In this document: positions 45,418 to 56,287 of the stretch, piece by piece | How the letters are laid out: the number at the start of each line of letters is the position of its first letter | How positions within the stretch are numbered: the stretch's first letter is position 1 | Source of the DNA: Pararhodospirillum photometricum DSM 122 | GTDB lineage: Bacteria > Pseudomonadota > Alphaproteobacteria > Rhodospirillales > Rhodospirillaceae | DNA: 64,000 nt | Direction of reading: 5' to 3' | Assembly (NCBI RefSeq): GCF_000284415.1 | Contig: NC_017059.1 | Location: 642,021-706,020 of the forward strand | The notes under the pieces: model-generated | What the model was told of the DNA's origin: nothing | Database searches by the model: none | The model's input: the letters and a program-made list of their open reading frames with translations, nothing else | Position numbers and translations under genes: made by a program

Positions 45418-47085
45418 TCAGCCCCGTACCCGCGTCACCAACGCCTCCACCGCCTCGCGCAGGGTCTCGGTCTCGCGAACAGCCTGGAGCGCGCTGTCTT
45501 GCAGACTGTGGGCCGCGGCTCCACTGGCGGCAATGTTCTCGCTCAGGGTGGCCAGGGCATCGCGCACGACCGTGGTGCCTTGGGCCGCCACCTGAAGCGA
45601 GCGCGCAAGATCGGCAGCCGCTGTGTTCTGGGTATCGATCGCCCGGGCGATGGCTTCGTCTGTCTCGTGCAGGGCGCCGATGGTGGCGCGGATGGTGCCC
45701 ATGGCCGTCGCGACCCCCTGGGCTTCGCCGCGAATGCCGGCGATCTGCTGGGCGATCTCGTCGGTGGCCCGGGCGGTCTGGCTGGCCAGGACCTTGACCT
45801 CGCCGGCCACCACCGAAAACCCTTTGCCAGCCTCGCCGGCCCGCGCCGCTTCGATGGTGGCATTGAGGGCCAGCAGATTGGTTTGGGCGGCAATGGTTGC
45901 GATCAAATCCATGATCTGGCCAATACGCTCTGTCGCGGTGGTCAGGCTGGCGATCTGGTGCTCGCCGGCCGCGGCTTGGTCAACGGCCTGGGCGGCGATC
46001 TGGGTGGAGCGGTGCACCTGATCGTGGATGTCACCGATCGACGCCGCCAGTGCCCTTGTCGCCTCGGCCCCCCGCTGCACCGCTTGGGCGGTCTCGGCCG
46101 AGGCCTGGGCGGCGGTGGTGGCGCGCCGGGTTTCGGCGAGCGCGGTCCGCGCCACGCCGGCTGTTCCGGTTTCAACCTCGCCGCTGTGGCGCGCCAGGGA
46201 GGCGATCAGCGGCGTCGCGGTCTCCTCGAACGCTGCGGCCACTGCCAGCACCGCCGCGCGTTGTTTGTCGTGGGCCTCCTGGTCGGCTTGAGCGGCCTGG
46301 GCCCGCAACTGGGCATGGGCGTGGGCGGCATCGCGAAACCCGGCCAGGGCGCGGGACAACGCGCCGATCTCGCTGCGCTGGTGGCCGCAGGGCAGAAGGC
46401 AGCTCTGGTCGCCCTCGGCCAGACGCGGCATCACGGTGATCATCTGCCCCAAAGGACGCACGATGGAGCGGGAGATAACGAGGGCAATACCAACGATCAC
46501 CAAGCTCAGGGCGCCAACACCGGCCAGCAACACGAGGCCGCGCCGGGTAAACGCGGCGTCCACATCGTCGATATAGATCCCGGTGCCAATCACCCAGCCC
46601 CAAGGAGCGAACACCTGGAGATAGGAAATTTTGGGGGCGTTGATCTCCGTTCCCGGACGCCGGCCCATATAGCCGACAAAGCCCTGGCCCTGGGCGCGCG
46701 CCACCGCAACAAACTTGCGATACATAAAATCGCCGGCCGCGTCCTTGAGACCCAGAACCGACGTCCCCACCGCGTTGGCGCGATGGGGGTGCATGAGCAA
46801 GATGCCGTCGAGATCATTGATCCAGAAATAGTTGGTCTTGTCGTAGCGCAACTCCTGGAGGCGGGCCAACGCGTCCGCCTTTGCCGTGGCCTCGGGCACG
46901 CCGGCGCGAACCCGCTCATGCGCCGCCTGGACCAGACTCACCGCCAGTTCCACGAACTCGCGGGTTTTGATTTTGCGCTCCTCCAGCAAACCGTCGCGCG
47001 CATCATAAAGGCTCAAGAGGCCAGAGACGGTCATGCCGAGCAAGGCGGCCATCACAATCAAAAGAAGACGCAGAGATATTTTCAT
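45418..47085 (-). CDS. methyl-accepting chemotaxis protein (sCache domain)
   Basis: A 555-residue chemoreceptor. Two membrane helices ([20 protein letters not shown] and a second one after the sensor) frame a periplasmic single Cache-type domain with [15 protein letters not shown] and [18 protein letters not shown]-like segment near [12 protein letters not shown], then a signalling domain with the hairpin [41 protein letters not shown]. It lacks the usual pentapeptide tether. Ligand unknown, possibly small organic acids. Start ATG 47085. Divergent from the diguanylate cyclase. Confidence 0.92.
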   Translation of the reverse strand: MKISLRLLLIVMAALLGMTVSGLLSLYDARDGLLEERKIKTREFVELAVSLVQAAHERVRAGVPEATAKADALARLQELRYDKTNYFWINDLDGILLMHPHRANAVGTSVLGLKDAAGDFMYRKFVAVARAQGQGFVGYMGRRPGTEINAPKISYLQVFAPWGWVIGTGIYIDDVDAAFTRRGLVLLAGVGALSLVIVGIALVISRSIVRPLGQMITVMPRLAEGDQSCLLPCGHQRSEIGALSRALAGFRDAAHAHAQLRAQAAQADQEAHDKQRAAVLAVAAAFEETATPLIASLARHSGEVETGTAGVARTALAETRRATTAAQASAETAQAVQRGAEATRALAASIGDIHDQVHRSTQIAAQAVDQAAAGEHQIASLTTATERIGQIMDLIATIAAQTNLLALNATIEAARAGEAGKGFSVVAGEVKVLASQTARATDEIAQQIAGIRGEAQGVATAMGTIRATIGALHETDEAIARAIDTQNTAAADLARSLQVAAQGTTVVRDALATLSENIAASGAAAHSLQDSALQAVRETETLREAVEALVTRVRG

Positions 47086-47306
47086 ACCAACCTTGGTCGC
47101 CCTGGCAGGCTCGTTGTGGAAAGAAATCATAAAATTGATTTCTTTGCCTGCGTAAAAAGTAAATGACAGTACCGTGACCAACCAGAAGAGACAAGTCTGT
47201 CTGAAAGGAGGGGGCCCCGACGTGGCCCGAGCCAGGCCGCACGAGCCCGTCGGAACAGCAAGCCCCCCTGGCCCTCGATGAGACAGAGTGTTATCATCGG
47301 GAAAAG

Positions 47307-48974
47307 ATGATCACCGAAAAGACGGGGAAAGGCATGGGCTTTCGCACCAAGAGTTTGCGGCTACAGTTTTCTCTCGTGTTTGCCGCCTTGATTGCCTCTT
47401 TCGCGGTTGTCATGAGCGTGGTCGTCGGCCAACTGGCAGCGAGCCGCGTCGAGGATGCCCTGGGCTTTGAGCTTTCCGAGTTAGCCTTTCACATGGGCGA
47501 TAAATTCGACCGGGGGATGAGCGCCCGCATGGCGGAGTTAAGCGTGCTCACCGAGCTTGAGACGCTGCGCACCCCCCAAGACATTCCCGCTCTCCAGCGC
47601 CTCCTCGATCACCTCCATACCGTTCTCCCCGTGTTCACGTGGGTCGGGTTTTTAGATCCCGAAGGCAAGGTTCTCGCCGCCAGCGACGGGCTCCTGGTTG
47701 GCACCAACATCGCCCACCGCCCTGTGTATACCGAGGGCCGCCGGGGCGCTTTCATGGGCGATGTGCACGAGGCCGTACTCCTGGCCCCCTATTTTCCCAC
47801 AGCCAGCGGCGAGCCCCCCCGGTTTGTCGATCTCGGTTTCCCCGTCTATCGGACGGATGGCATCTTGGCAGGCGTGCTGGCCAGCCATTTAAGCTTCGAC
47901 TGGGCCCGCGAGATCGAGCGCTCCTTGATCACCAACCTTCAGGATCGGCGCCGGGTGGACTTGTTCATTCTGGGGGCAGATGGCTCCCCCCGCCTGGGCC
48001 CGGTCGGCTCTCCCGAAACCGTCCCGGCCCCCTTGATCGCGACGGCCCGGCAGAACCTCAACGGTTGGGCCGTGACCTCCTGGCCCAAGGGCGAGCCGGC
48101 TCTGGTCGGCTATGGGGTCGAACGCGGACACGCCGCCTACCCGGGGATGGGCTGGCTGTTTTTCGCCCGCGTCCCGCTGACCGAAGCCTATGCCCCGGTG
48201 CGAGCCTTGCAAGGGGCGATTTTGCTGGTGGGGTTTGGTCTTGCCCTGGCCTTTGCCTTGCTCGGCGGCGTGATCTCGCGACGGATTGCCCAGCCCCTGG
48301 AGGCCATCGCCGACGCCGCCGATCGGTTACGGGCCGGTCTTGCCGATCAACTCCCTCGGGTGACCGGTTCCTCCGAGATTCTGCGCCTGTCGGCGTCCTT
48401 GCGCCGGCTGGTCGAAGCCCTGACCCATAGTGAATCCCGGGCCGGAGTGCTGGCCGAGCAGGCCACCCACGACCCCCTCACCGGTTTGCCCAACCGGGCC
48501 GGTGTCTCGGCTTATCTCACCCGCATCCAGCCCACCGTCCTGGCCCAGGGCTCGGCGTTGGCGTGTCTGTGCCTGGACCTCGACGGCTTCAAAGCCGTCA
48601 ACGACACCTTGGGGCATGCCGCCGGCGACCTGCTGCTGCAAAAGGTGGCGCAGCGCCTTGACCTCGGCGTGCGGGCCGAAGACCTCGCCGCGCGCCTTGG
48701 AGGCGACGAGTTCCTGGTCTTGATCCAAAGCCCTCGGCAGGGCTGGCGCGACGAGGCCCAGGGTGTCGCCCACCGCCTGCTCGTTGCGTTACAGGAGCCC
48801 TTCGACATCGATGGTCATACGGTCCAGATTGGGTGTTCCATCGGAATCGCCGCGTGGCCCGTGCAGTCGCAGGAGTATCTCGTGGTCCAGGAACTGGCCG
48901 ACGATGCCTTGTATGAAGCCAAGCATCGGGGCAAACACCGCGCCGTCGTGCATGGGGATCCTGTGCCCGCGTGA
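47307..48974 (+). CDS. diguanylate cyclase with periplasmic sensor (GGDEF)
   Basis: A 555-residue membrane protein. Two helices ([40 protein letters not shown]) bracket a Cache-like sensor with [24 protein letters not shown]-like stretch follows, then a GGDEF domain with [24 protein letters not shown] and LGGDEF intact, so it probably makes cyclic-di-GMP. No EAL domain. Ribosome-binding site is GGGAAAAG, at fair spacing. The chemoreceptor lies divergently upstream. Confidence 0.9.
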   Translation: MITEKTGKGMGFRTKSLRLQFSLVFAALIASFAVVMSVVVGQLAASRVEDALGFELSELAFHMGDKFDRGMSARMAELSVLTELETLRTPQDIPALQRLLDHLHTVLPVFTWVGFLDPEGKVLAASDGLLVGTNIAHRPVYTEGRRGAFMGDVHEAVLLAPYFPTASGEPPRFVDLGFPVYRTDGILAGVLASHLSFDWAREIERSLITNLQDRRRVDLFILGADGSPRLGPVGSPETVPAPLIATARQNLNGWAVTSWPKGEPALVGYGVERGHAAYPGMGWLFFARVPLTEAYAPVRALQGAILLVGFGLALAFALLGGVISRRIAQPLEAIADAADRLRAGLADQLPRVTGSSEILRLSASLRRLVEALTHSESRAGVLAEQATHDPLTGLPNRAGVSAYLTRIQPTVLAQGSALACLCLDLDGFKAVNDTLGHAAGDLLLQKVAQRLDLGVRAEDLAARLGGDEFLVLIQSPRQGWRDEAQGVAHRLLVALQEPFDIDGHTVQIGCSIGIAAWPVQSQEYLVVQELADDALYEAKHRGKHRAVVHGDPVPA

Positions 48975-49057
48975 GCCGTAAGGCCGCGCCGTTCTCCCTC
49001 GCCTTGCGTTGAGGCGCCATCCCATCAAAACAGCCTCATGGCGACTCGAACAGACTG

Positions 49058-49753
49058 CTAGGACGACACCCGAGCCAGGGTCAGCAGGTCAACGCGCGGG
49101 GCTCCGGCCGCCTTCAGGGCTCGGGCGCAGGCCGCCGCCGTCGCCCCCGTGGTGAGCACATCGTCCACCAGCACCACCGGCCGGTCGCCGATCACGGCCG
49201 GTCTGGCCACGGCAAAAGCCCCGCGCACGTTGTCGTGGCGCTCTTCTCGCGTCAGGCTTTGCTGAGGGGGGGTGCGCCGAAGGCGGCGTAGGGCATCTGG
49301 CGCCACCCCAAGCCCGGTGCCCCGGGCCAAGGCCTGGGCCAGCAAGACGGACTGGTTGTAGCGCCGACCAAAAAGCCGTGTCCAGTGCAATGGCACGGGC
49401 ACCAGAACCGCCCCCGGCGCCAAAAGCTCCTGGCCCGCTCGCGCCATCCAGCGCGCAAGGACCGGCGCAGCGTCGGTGCGATCCGCATACTTGAACCCCA
49501 AGATCACCGACGCCGCTCCCTCATTATAGAGGAGGACCGCGCGGGCCGTATCGAAGACGGGAGGTTGAGCCAAGCAGGCGCCGCAGCGCTCTCCTGGCAC
49601 GGCCGGCCGCCCGGGCAGAGGGCATCCGCACAGGGCGCACAAAGGCTCCGTCAAAAATGACAACCTGGGAAAACAGGTCGGACAAACTCCCTGCCCCGTC
49701 CCCAAGAGAGCGCCGCAGACCACGCACCGAGGCGGCAGGAGCGCATTCAGCAA
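49058..49753 (-). CDS. comF: ComF family protein
   Basis: About 231 residues with a zinc-finger-like N-terminal half (CVVCG, CPTCF, CALCGCPLPG, GACLAQ) and a phosphoribosyltransferase half (PVPLHWTRLFGRRYNQSVLLAQ, then VVLVDDVLTTGATAAACARAL, the PRPP loop). ComF proteins take part in DNA uptake or double-strand-break responses. The N-terminus starts with TTG at 49753, preceded by GGGAGGAGG. The 23S rRNA fragment begins about 12 bases upstream, so the 5' region may have been rearranged. Confidence 0.85.
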   Translation of the reverse strand: MLNALLPPRCVVCGALLGTGQGVCPTCFPRLSFLTEPLCALCGCPLPGRPAVPGERCGACLAQPPVFDTARAVLLYNEGAASVILGFKYADRTDAAPVLARWMARAGQELLAPGAVLVPVPLHWTRLFGRRYNQSVLLAQALARGTGLGVAPDALRRLRRTPPQQSLTREERHDNVRGAFAVARPAVIGDRPVVLVDDVLTTGATAAACARALKAAGAPRVDLLTLARVSS

Positions 49754-49764
49754 GCCTCCTCCCT

Positions 49765-49882
49765 CGAAACCAGGTTTCCCTATCAGGACCGTGGTAGACC
49801 ACCACGGTTGATAGGCCGGGTGTGGAAGCGCAGTAATGCGTGAAGCTAACCGGTACTAATCGTCCGATCGGCTTGATAAACG
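49765..49882 (+). rRNA. 3' end fragment of 23S rRNA
   Basis: Only the last ~115 bases of 23S rRNA are present: CGTGGTAGACCACCACG, GTTGATAGGCCGGGTGTGG, AAGCGCAGTAATGCGTGAAG, CTAACCGGTACTAATCG and GGCTTGATA match the usual 3' end. Homology starts near 49765, just after the comF start region. The rest of the 23S and the 16S are absent upstream. The 23S-5S spacer (49883-49947) follows normally. Confidence 0.9.
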
Positions 49883-49947
49883 CGCAGAGGCCAGGCCGGC
49901 CCTAGCGCTTGTAAATTCCCATAACGACATCATCAGACGGCTTCGAT

Positions 49948-50065
49948 GGCTTGGTGGTCATGGCGAACAGGAAACACCCGATCCCATCCCGAACTCGGCC
50001 GTGAAACTGTTCAGCGCCAATGGTACTGCGTCTTAAGGCGTGGGAGAGTCGGTCGCCGCCAGGCC
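49948..50065 (+). rRNA. rrf: 5S rRNA
   Basis: 118 bases with a paired end stem (GGCTTGGTGG with CCGCCAGGCC) and core GAAACACCCGATCCCATCCC then GAACTCGGCCGTGAAAC. It appears complete, even though the 23S upstream is truncated. A terminator follows. Confidence 0.96.
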
Positions 50066-50101
50066 TTCAAAGCCGTCTGTCAAAAAACCCTCTTAAGAAA
50101 G

Positions 50102-50131
50102 CCCGCTCCGGTGATTCCGGGGCGGGTTTTT
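50102..50131 (+). terminator. rho-independent terminator after 5S rRNA
   Basis: CCCGCTCCGG (50102-50111) pairs fully with CCGGGGCGGG (50117-50126), followed by TTTTT. It fits the end of an rRNA operon. Confidence 0.85.
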
Positions 50132-50147
50132 CGCTTGCGCGAAAATT

Positions 50148-50180
50148 AAGGCTGGGGAGGCTCGCCACCCCAGACCCCTC
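50148..50180 (-). repeat. palindromic element copy (n)
   Basis: AAGGCTGGGGAGGC, TC, GCCACCCCAGACCCCTC. One mismatch breaks the palindrome. It overlaps the last bases of cbbO. Confidence 0.8.
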
Positions 50181-52485
50181 ATGGGGTTTGGGTGAGGCGG
50201 GCGAAGAGGAGGGGGAGGCGTTCCGGGAGGCGGCGAAGGTGATCGACAATGGTGTAGTGTCCCGGGCCAAAAATCCTTTCGACATACTGATCGGCCAGAG
50301 GGTCGAGCGTGAGGCAGTAGGTGTGGACACCAGACTCTCGGAGTTCGTCCACGGCCTTACGGGCATCTTGGCGTAGTGTTTGGGGGTCGCGTTCATCGAC
50401 ATCGGCCGGTTCACCATCGGTCACCAACAGCAGCAGCTTGCGTCGTTCGCGCCGATGCCGAAGGTGGGCCCCGGCGTGGCGCAGGGCCGCCCCCATGCGT
50501 GTGGAGAGGTCGCCGCTCATGCCCGCCAGACGGCTTTTCGCTTGATCGTCAAAGCGTTGTTCAAACCCCTTGAAGAGGGAGTAGCGCACGTCGTGCCGGC
50601 CATTCGAGGCGAACCCATGTAAGGCGTAAGGATCGCCGATCCCTTCTAGGGCTGTCGCTAACAGGGTAGCTGCCTCGCGGGAGAGATCAAGCACGGTTTT
50701 GTCATCGTCCCCCCGCACCCGCTCGTTGGTGGACGCCGATAGATCAAGCAGGACCAGGACGCAAAGGTCTCGCCGGTGGAGGATGATCCGTTGGGTGATC
50801 CGGGGGTCGGGGGGGAAGCCTAGGCGCAGATCCACCATGGCTTCCACGGCCGCATTAAGGTCGAGGACATCGCCGTCTTCGAGTTTGCGCTGACGTGTGG
50901 CACCGTGCGGGCGCAGGCGGTCAATGAGGCGCTTGATCTGGTGACCAACGCCCCGATGCTCGCTTAACACAGTATCAATGCGTGTTGGATCCCCGGCCGG
51001 TGGACGGCGTTCGCTCACACTGACCCACTGCGGCCGATAGCGTTGCGTTCGGTAGTCCCATTCGGGGTAGAGGACGGGGTCGGAAACCGCGGGCTTGCCG
51101 TCCCGTTGATTGTACGAAATTCCCTCGTCCTCATAAGGGAAAAGCTCGGTTCGCAGAACCCAGATTTCTTGGGCGTCATCGCCCGCTGTTTCAACATCGC
51201 ATTCGTTGATGAATTCCATCAGCCCCACACGCCGACGCACTTGCGGCGCAGAGGCCGCTGGCCCTGGTACGAGAGGGATCCAAAGGCAGCGGTTGTCATC
51301 GCGATACGGGATCCTCAGGGTCTCCAGGAGGCGCACACTGGGGACCGCCTGGCGCTTCGCGAGCGCTTCATGCAGAGCCAGACCAAGGGGCAGGGAGAGG
51401 TCCCCCTGGCCTTGGGCAAAGGCCGCGTGAAACCGGGTGGCAATGGCCTCCAACTCTGGATCGCCGGGCAGGCAAGCGGGATCGAGCAATGCCAGGGCGC
51501 AGCGTTCGATCAGGTCGAGGCCTGGGTGCTCGGGGGGAGGCAAGCCTTCGGGCATCAGGGAGCGCCAGAGCTGGCGCAACCCCGGAAACAAGGTCCAGGC
51601 CCGTGCTTCGACGCGGGCATCTTCCATCACGCCAATCAAAAATCGTTGGCTGGGTGAAAAGAGGGCGGCATCTGGCAGGGGGACGGCATAAAGCTGATGC
51701 GCGGCAAGGTGGGCGGCCATCGCTCGGTAGAGGTCAAAGCCGCTTCGGCCCCGGATATCGTCCACCGCATCGGGGAGGGACAGAATCTCGTCCTCAAGGA
51801 AGGGCCGCGTGTGGGCCGTTTGGGCGGCGAGGGGGCGCAGAGGGAAATCCCGCCCCCACAGTGCGCGCAGATAAGAAGACAGCCGGCGTTGGCTGTTGAT
51901 GAGCAGCGTTCCCCGGCGCTCACGCTGGAGCACGGCAAGGCTGTCTTGGGACTGGAGGGCGAAATAGGCGCTCTGGCGCGCCGGGTCGCGTCGATGCGTC
52001 TCCGCCCCAAAGTCGGCCCAGCGCCCCAAGCCCGATACCGTGAGTTGGCGCAAAAGCTCGTCTAGATGCTCCAGCATGGGGCGCAGGCCTCGGGGGGCCT
52101 TCGCCGCAGTGCGGTGTAAAAGCTGCAAGTAGGCGCGTACCAGATTAAGGTCGCCCAGGCGTGCCGCCGCGATGGGCAAAGTCGCGAAGACCAGCGCCAG
52201 CACCTCCCCCGAGGTCATGGAGGCAAGCCGCATCACGGCTCCCACGCTGTCTTCCACGACCTCTTCGCCGCACTCGCGCGCGACCTGAGGTAGTGCCTGA
52301 AGGTATATTTCGACGAGAGATGGCTCTTTGCCCAGGGCGGCCAAGGCGCGAGCCCCGGCGAGGTATTGTCGCAAGCCGCCGGGAGAGAACAGGCGGCTCG
52401 CCTCGTCGAGGGTCGTGTCAAGGGTTGGGTCAAGGCCCGGCGCCTGCGCGGCCAGGAAGCCCCGATCTTCTTCAGAGATCTTCAT
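50179..52485 (-). CDS. cbbO: RuBisCO activase component CbbO (vWA-domain protein)
   Basis: A 768-residue protein. The C-terminal von Willebrand A domain has the MIDAS motif DLSAST (D-x-S-x-S) and FKGFEQRFDDQ. The helical N-terminal region is typical of NorD/CbbO. CbbO works with the AAA+ hexamer CbbQ to remove inhibitory sugar phosphates from form I RuBisCO. It follows cbbQ on the same strand (44-base gap), the last gene of cbbLSQO. Its 3' end overlaps a repeat copy. Confidence 0.92.
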   Translation of the reverse strand: MKISEEDRGFLAAQAPGLDPTLDTTLDEASRLFSPGGLRQYLAGARALAALGKEPSLVEIYLQALPQVARECGEEVVEDSVGAVMRLASMTSGEVLALVFATLPIAAARLGDLNLVRAYLQLLHRTAAKAPRGLRPMLEHLDELLRQLTVSGLGRWADFGAETHRRDPARQSAYFALQSQDSLAVLQRERRGTLLINSQRRLSSYLRALWGRDFPLRPLAAQTAHTRPFLEDEILSLPDAVDDIRGRSGFDLYRAMAAHLAAHQLYAVPLPDAALFSPSQRFLIGVMEDARVEARAWTLFPGLRQLWRSLMPEGLPPPEHPGLDLIERCALALLDPACLPGDPELEAIATRFHAAFAQGQGDLSLPLGLALHEALAKRQAVPSVRLLETLRIPYRDDNRCLWIPLVPGPAASAPQVRRRVGLMEFINECDVETAGDDAQEIWVLRTELFPYEDEGISYNQRDGKPAVSDPVLYPEWDYRTQRYRPQWVSVSERRPPAGDPTRIDTVLSEHRGVGHQIKRLIDRLRPHGATRQRKLEDGDVLDLNAAVEAMVDLRLGFPPDPRITQRIILHRRDLCVLVLLDLSASTNERVRGDDDKTVLDLSREAATLLATALEGIGDPYALHGFASNGRHDVRYSLFKGFEQRFDDQAKSRLAGMSGDLSTRMGAALRHAGAHLRHRRERRKLLLLVTDGEPADVDERDPQTLRQDARKAVDELRESGVHTYCLTLDPLADQYVERIFGPGHYTIVDHLRRLPERLPLLFARLTQTP

Positions 52486-52529
52486 GAGAGGCTCTTTACA
52501 ATCAGGACGGGGAGGGGGCTGGGCGGCGG

Positions 52530-53348
52530 TCAGGGGGGGCTCCCAAACAGCGTGGTGAGGGCGGCGTCGAGCGTGTCGAGCATGTCGGGGTCGTCGGTCA
52601 GGGGACGCACCAAGGCCATCCGGCAGGCTTCGAGCGGCGAGACGCCTTGGGTGATGAGTTGCCCCGCGTAGACGAGCAACCGCGTCGAGATCCCCTCATC
52701 GAGACCGTGTCCTTTGAGGTTGCGGCTCCTTTCGGCCATCTGGACCAAGCGCTCGGCCAGCACCAGCGAGACGCCGCTTTCGTGACGCACAATCTCTGCC
52801 TCGATCGCTGCAGGCGGATAGCCGAAGACCATGCCCCCGAAACGCTGACGGGTAGACGTTTTGAGGTCCTTGGTCAGGCTCTGATATCCGGGGTTGTAGC
52901 TGATGACGAGTTGGAAATCGGGATGGGCCTCGACCACCTCCCCCTTTTTGTCCAAGGGGAGGACACGGCGGTGGTCCGTCAGCGGATGGATCACCACAGT
53001 GGTGTCTTGACGGGCTTCAACTACCTCATCCAGGTAGCAAAGCGCGCCGAGGCGGGCGGCAAGGGTGAGCGGTCCGTCTTGCCAGCGGGTGCCGTCTCGG
53101 TCGATCAGGAAACGTCCCACCAGATCCGAGGCGGTCATGTCTTCGTGGCAGGCCACCGTGATCAGGGGTTTGCCCAGCCGCCAAGCCATGTGGGCCACGA
53201 AGCGCGACTTGCCGCACCCGGTCGGTCCCTTCAGCATCACCGGCATGCGCACGGCGTGGGCGGCTTCAAACACGTCGATTTCATTGCCCACCGGGCAATA
53301 GTACGGCTCGCGCCGGAGGAGATAGGGCTCGCGTTGCGGCTCGCTCAT
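52530..53348 (-). CDS. cbbQ: RuBisCO activase ATPase CbbQ (MoxR-type AAA+)
   Basis: A 272-residue AAA+ protein. It has Walker [17 protein letters not shown], Walker [11 protein letters not shown], and [23 protein letters not shown], all typical of CbbQ/NirQ/NorQ. Together with CbbO it reactivates form I RuBisCO using ATP. Start ATG 53348 chosen; a longer upstream frame is spurious. Follows cbbS. Confidence 0.94.
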   Translation of the reverse strand: MSEPQREPYLLRREPYYCPVGNEIDVFEAAHAVRMPVMLKGPTGCGKSRFVAHMAWRLGKPLITVACHEDMTASDLVGRFLIDRDGTRWQDGPLTLAARLGALCYLDEVVEARQDTTVVIHPLTDHRRVLPLDKKGEVVEAHPDFQLVISYNPGYQSLTKDLKTSTRQRFGGMVFGYPPAAIEAEIVRHESGVSLVLAERLVQMAERSRNLKGHGLDEGISTRLLVYAGQLITQGVSPLEACRMALVRPLTDDPDMLDTLDAALTTLFGSPP

Positions 53349-53419
53349 CGTCGGGTCCTCATCGTGGCGAAGGAAAGTGGAGCGCCGGGAAGTCGTGGCG
53401 GCGCTCCTGGCCTTGGGGA

Positions 53420-53776
53420 TCAGGAGGGACACGCGGCCCGATGGACGATCAAGGCGGTGCCCTGGCTTTGCTTGATCGTGTCGTATCCGATCAGCCGCAC
53501 GTGATGCCCGGGATGGGCGGTCTTGCAGGCGTCGATTTCGCTCAGAATGCGATCGACATTGGTTTCGCCAAAAAGGGGCAGCTTCCACATATACCAGTAG
53601 TGGCTCCGGGCATGGTGCGGCTCGGTGTGTTCAATGGCCGGGTTCCAGCCCTTGGCAACAATATAGTCGATTTGCTTGCGAAGCTGGGCGGCATCCATTG
53701 GTGGAAGATAGGAGAACGTCCCCAATTTCCGACTGTTGGGATCCGAGAGGCTGGACGCATAATCTTGCAGGGTCAT
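53420..53776 (-). CDS. cbbS: ribulose bisphosphate carboxylase small subunit
   Basis: A 118-residue small subunit of form I RuBis[39 protein letters not shown], then [11 protein letters not shown] and [17 protein letters not shown]. It assembles with CbbL as L8S8. It is 33 bases downstream of cbbL in the operon. Confidence 0.96.
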   Translation of the reverse strand: MTLQDYASSLSDPNSRKLGTFSYLPPMDAAQLRKQIDYIVAKGWNPAIEHTEPHHARSHYWYMWKLPLFGETNVDRILSEIDACKTAHPGHHVRLIGYDTIKQSQGTALIVHRAACPS

Positions 53777-53809
53777 GATGTTTCTCTGAACTTGAGACGG
53801 TTGGGGGGC

Positions 53810-55228
53810 TTATTTGTGGGAAACGTCCAGGGTGTCTACGGTCTCAAACTCAAATTTTACTTCCTTCCAGGTCTCCATCGCCATTTTCAGTTCTGGGCTG
53901 TGGCGAGCCGCCGCCGTCAGGATGGCCTTGCCTTCGCTCTCCAGCGACCGTCCCTCGTTTCGCGCCTGGACGCAGGCCTCCAGGGCCACCCGATTGGCCG
54001 CTGCGCCCGCCGCATTCCCCCAGGGATGCCCCAAGGTGCCGCCGCCAAACTGGAACACCGCATCGTCGCCGAAGATCGCCAGAAGGGCCGGCATGTGCCA
54101 AACGTGGATCCCTCCCGAGGCGACCGGCATCACGGAAGGCATATGCCCCCAGTCCTGGTCGAAGAAAATGCCGCGCGACCGGTCTTCCTTGACGTGACGC
54201 TCGCGCATGAGGTCGATCCAGCCCAAGGTGGCGTCCCGGTCGCCCTCCAGCTTGCCAACCACGGTGCCCGAGTGCAGATGGTCACCCCCCAGCAGGCGCA
54301 GCAGCTTGGCCAGAACACGAAAGTTGATGCCGTGCATGGGGTTGCGATCGATCACGGCGTGCATCGCCCGGTGAACGTGCAAAAGCATGCCGTTGTTCCG
54401 GCACCATCGCGACAAACTGGCATGCGCGGCCCAGCCGATGGTCAGGTAGTCGCTCATAATGATCGGCGTGCCGATCTCCTTGGCGAACGCGGCCCGCTGA
54501 TAGATGTCCTCCATGGTCGGCGCGGTGACGTTGAGATAATGGCCCTTGCGCTCTCCTGTCTCCGCCTCGGCCTTTTCGATGGCCTCCTGGCAAAACAAAA
54601 AGCGGTCACGCCAACGCATGAACGGCTGAGAATTGACGTTCTCGTCATCCTTGGTGAAATCAAGCCCGCCGCGCAGGCACTCATAGACAGCGCGGCCGTA
54701 GTTTTTGGCGGAAAGACCAAGTTTTGGCTTGATGGTGCAGCCCAGCAAGGGGCGGCCATACTTATCCAGGAGATCGCGCTCGACCTGGATGCCATGCGGC
54801 GGTCCGTCGCACGTCGTGACAAACCACAGCGGAAACCGCACGTCTTCCAGGCGTAGCGAGCGCACCGCCTTGAAGCCAAAGACGTTGCCCACCAGGGAGG
54901 TGAACACGTTGACGATCGAGCCCTCCTCGAAGAGACCCATCGGATAGGCAATAAAAGCGTAGAACGCCTCGTCATGACCAGGGACGTCTTCAATGGCGTA
55001 GGCCCGACCCTTGTAATAATCGAGATCAGTCAGAAGGTCGGTCCACACCGTGGTCCAGGTGGCGGTGGAGGATTCAGCGCAAACAGCGGCTGCCGCTTCC
55101 TCACGGGGCACTCCAGGCTGGGGAACAACCTTGAAACAGGCCAGAATGTCACTGTCTTTTGGGGTGTAATTCGGATCCCAATAGGTCTCCCGGTATTCCT
55201 TGACGCCGGCCTGGTACGTCTTTCCCAT
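53810..55228 (-). CDS. cbbL: ribulose bisphosphate carboxylase large subunit, form I
   Basis: A 472-residue form I large subunit: [48 protein letters not shown] (the carbamylated lysine), [29 protein letters not shown] and the loop lysine region. Catalytic residues are intact. It fixes CO2 in the Calvin cycle. The presence of cbbQ and cbbO, and no carboxysome genes in this window, fits the form IA(q)-like group. Start ATG 55228 follows AGGAGAGAACC. cbbR lies divergently upstream. Confidence 0.97.
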   Translation of the reverse strand: MGKTYQAGVKEYRETYWDPNYTPKDSDILACFKVVPQPGVPREEAAAAVCAESSTATWTTVWTDLLTDLDYYKGRAYAIEDVPGHDEAFYAFIAYPMGLFEEGSIVNVFTSLVGNVFGFKAVRSLRLEDVRFPLWFVTTCDGPPHGIQVERDLLDKYGRPLLGCTIKPKLGLSAKNYGRAVYECLRGGLDFTKDDENVNSQPFMRWRDRFLFCQEAIEKAEAETGERKGHYLNVTAPTMEDIYQRAAFAKEIGTPIIMSDYLTIGWAAHASLSRWCRNNGMLLHVHRAMHAVIDRNPMHGINFRVLAKLLRLLGGDHLHSGTVVGKLEGDRDATLGWIDLMRERHVKEDRSRGIFFDQDWGHMPSVMPVASGGIHVWHMPALLAIFGDDAVFQFGGGTLGHPWGNAAGAAANRVALEACVQARNEGRSLESEGKAILTAAARHSPELKMAMETWKEVKFEFETVDTLDVSHK

Positions 55229-55302
55229 GGTTCTCTCCTCGTTGCCAACGATGCGCCTAAGAGGGGTGGGGCGTCGTTGGGCTTGACTTTACGAAGAGCT
55301 AA

Positions 55303-55354
55303 CCATAAACAAAAATTAATTGATTTTATTTCCAGGATATACACTTGTTTATGG
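55303..55354. promoter_or_regulatory. inverted repeat in the cbbL-cbbR intergenic region (putative CbbR operator)
   Basis: CCATAAACAA (55303-55312) and TTGTTTATGG (55345-55354) are exact reverse complements, 32 bases apart, in the AT-rich gap between divergent cbbL and cbbR. LysR-type regulators bind such spaced sites. The distance is longer than a single LTTR box, so two half-sites or dimers may be involved. Confidence 0.55.
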
Positions 55355-55361
55355 ATCTCGC

Positions 55362-56244
55362 ATGCACCTGACCTTGCAGCAAATGCGTTTGTTCGAGGCC
55401 GTGGCGCGGCACCGGAGTTTTACCCGTGCCGCGCAAGAACTCCATCTGACCCAGCCGGCGGTCTCAATTCAGGTGAAGCGGCTGGAAGAAAATGCCGGCA
55501 GCATTCTCGTCGAGCACATGGGCAAGCGTCTGTTTCTCACGCCGGCGGGGCATGCCGTTTACGAGGCGTGTGTCGATATTCTTGGGCGGCTGCGCCTGCT
55601 TGATCAGGCTCTTGATGATCTTCGCGCCGATGTACGCGGGCCCTTGGAGTTGTCGGTGGTCACGTCGGCGAAGTACATTATCCCCCCCCTCCTTGGGGCC
55701 TTTATTGCCGATCACCCCGCCGTGACCCCGCGCTTGATCGTCACCAACCGGGCCCGGGTTATCGAACGCCTTGCCGACAACCGAGACGATTTTGTCATCA
55801 TGGGCCAAATCCCGCCGGAGCTGGAGGTTGAGGCCCATCCGTTTTTGGATAACCTGCTGATGATCGTCGCTCACCCCCCGCCATCCTCTCGTCGGGCAGC
55901 GCGGTCTTGCCGCCCCGGCCTTGGCCGGGGAGCGCTTCTTGGTGCGTGAACGGGGGTCCGGGACCCGCAAGGCGTTGGAACAGGCCCTCTCAGAGGCGGG
56001 GATTGCCTTAGCCCCTTATATGGAGTTGGGCAGCACCGAAGCGATCAAGCAGGCCGTGATGGCCAACCTGGGGATTTCTCTTTTACCGCTCAAAAGCATG
56101 GAACTGGAGCGGGAGACCGGGCGTTTGATCTGTCTCGACGTCGAAGGGTTCCCGTTGGTACGGCGATGGAATGTGGTCCATCTGAAGGGAAAAACCCTCT
56201 CGACGGTTGCGCGGACTTTTCTTGGCTTTTTGTTGGGGAACTAA
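55362..56244 (+). pseudogene. cbbR: LysR-type regulator CbbR, broken by one frameshift
   Basis: The first frame encodes the winged helix (LTLQQMRLFEAVARHRSFTRAAQELHLTQPAVSIQVKRLEE) and part of the effector domain. It breaks after VAHPP. The second frame continues as ALAGERFLVRERGSGTRKALEQALSEAG to the end. One extra C in the C6 run at 55874-55879 accounts for it: removing it gives AHPRHPLVGQRGLAAPALAG. CbbR activates cbb operons in response to metabolites such as NADPH or ATP. Position, divergent from cbbL, supports this role. Confidence 0.88.
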
Positions 56245-56252
56245 AAAGTAAA

Positions 56253-56287
56253 TCTGGGGAAGCGGGGCTTCCCCAGGCCCCTCCCTT
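56253..56287 (-). repeat. palindromic element copy (o)
   Basis: ATCTGGGGAAGC, GG, GGCTTCCCCAGGCCCCTC: a variant core with AAGC/GCTT. It ends at the lexA stop codon. It sits between convergent cbbR and lexA. Confidence 0.8.
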
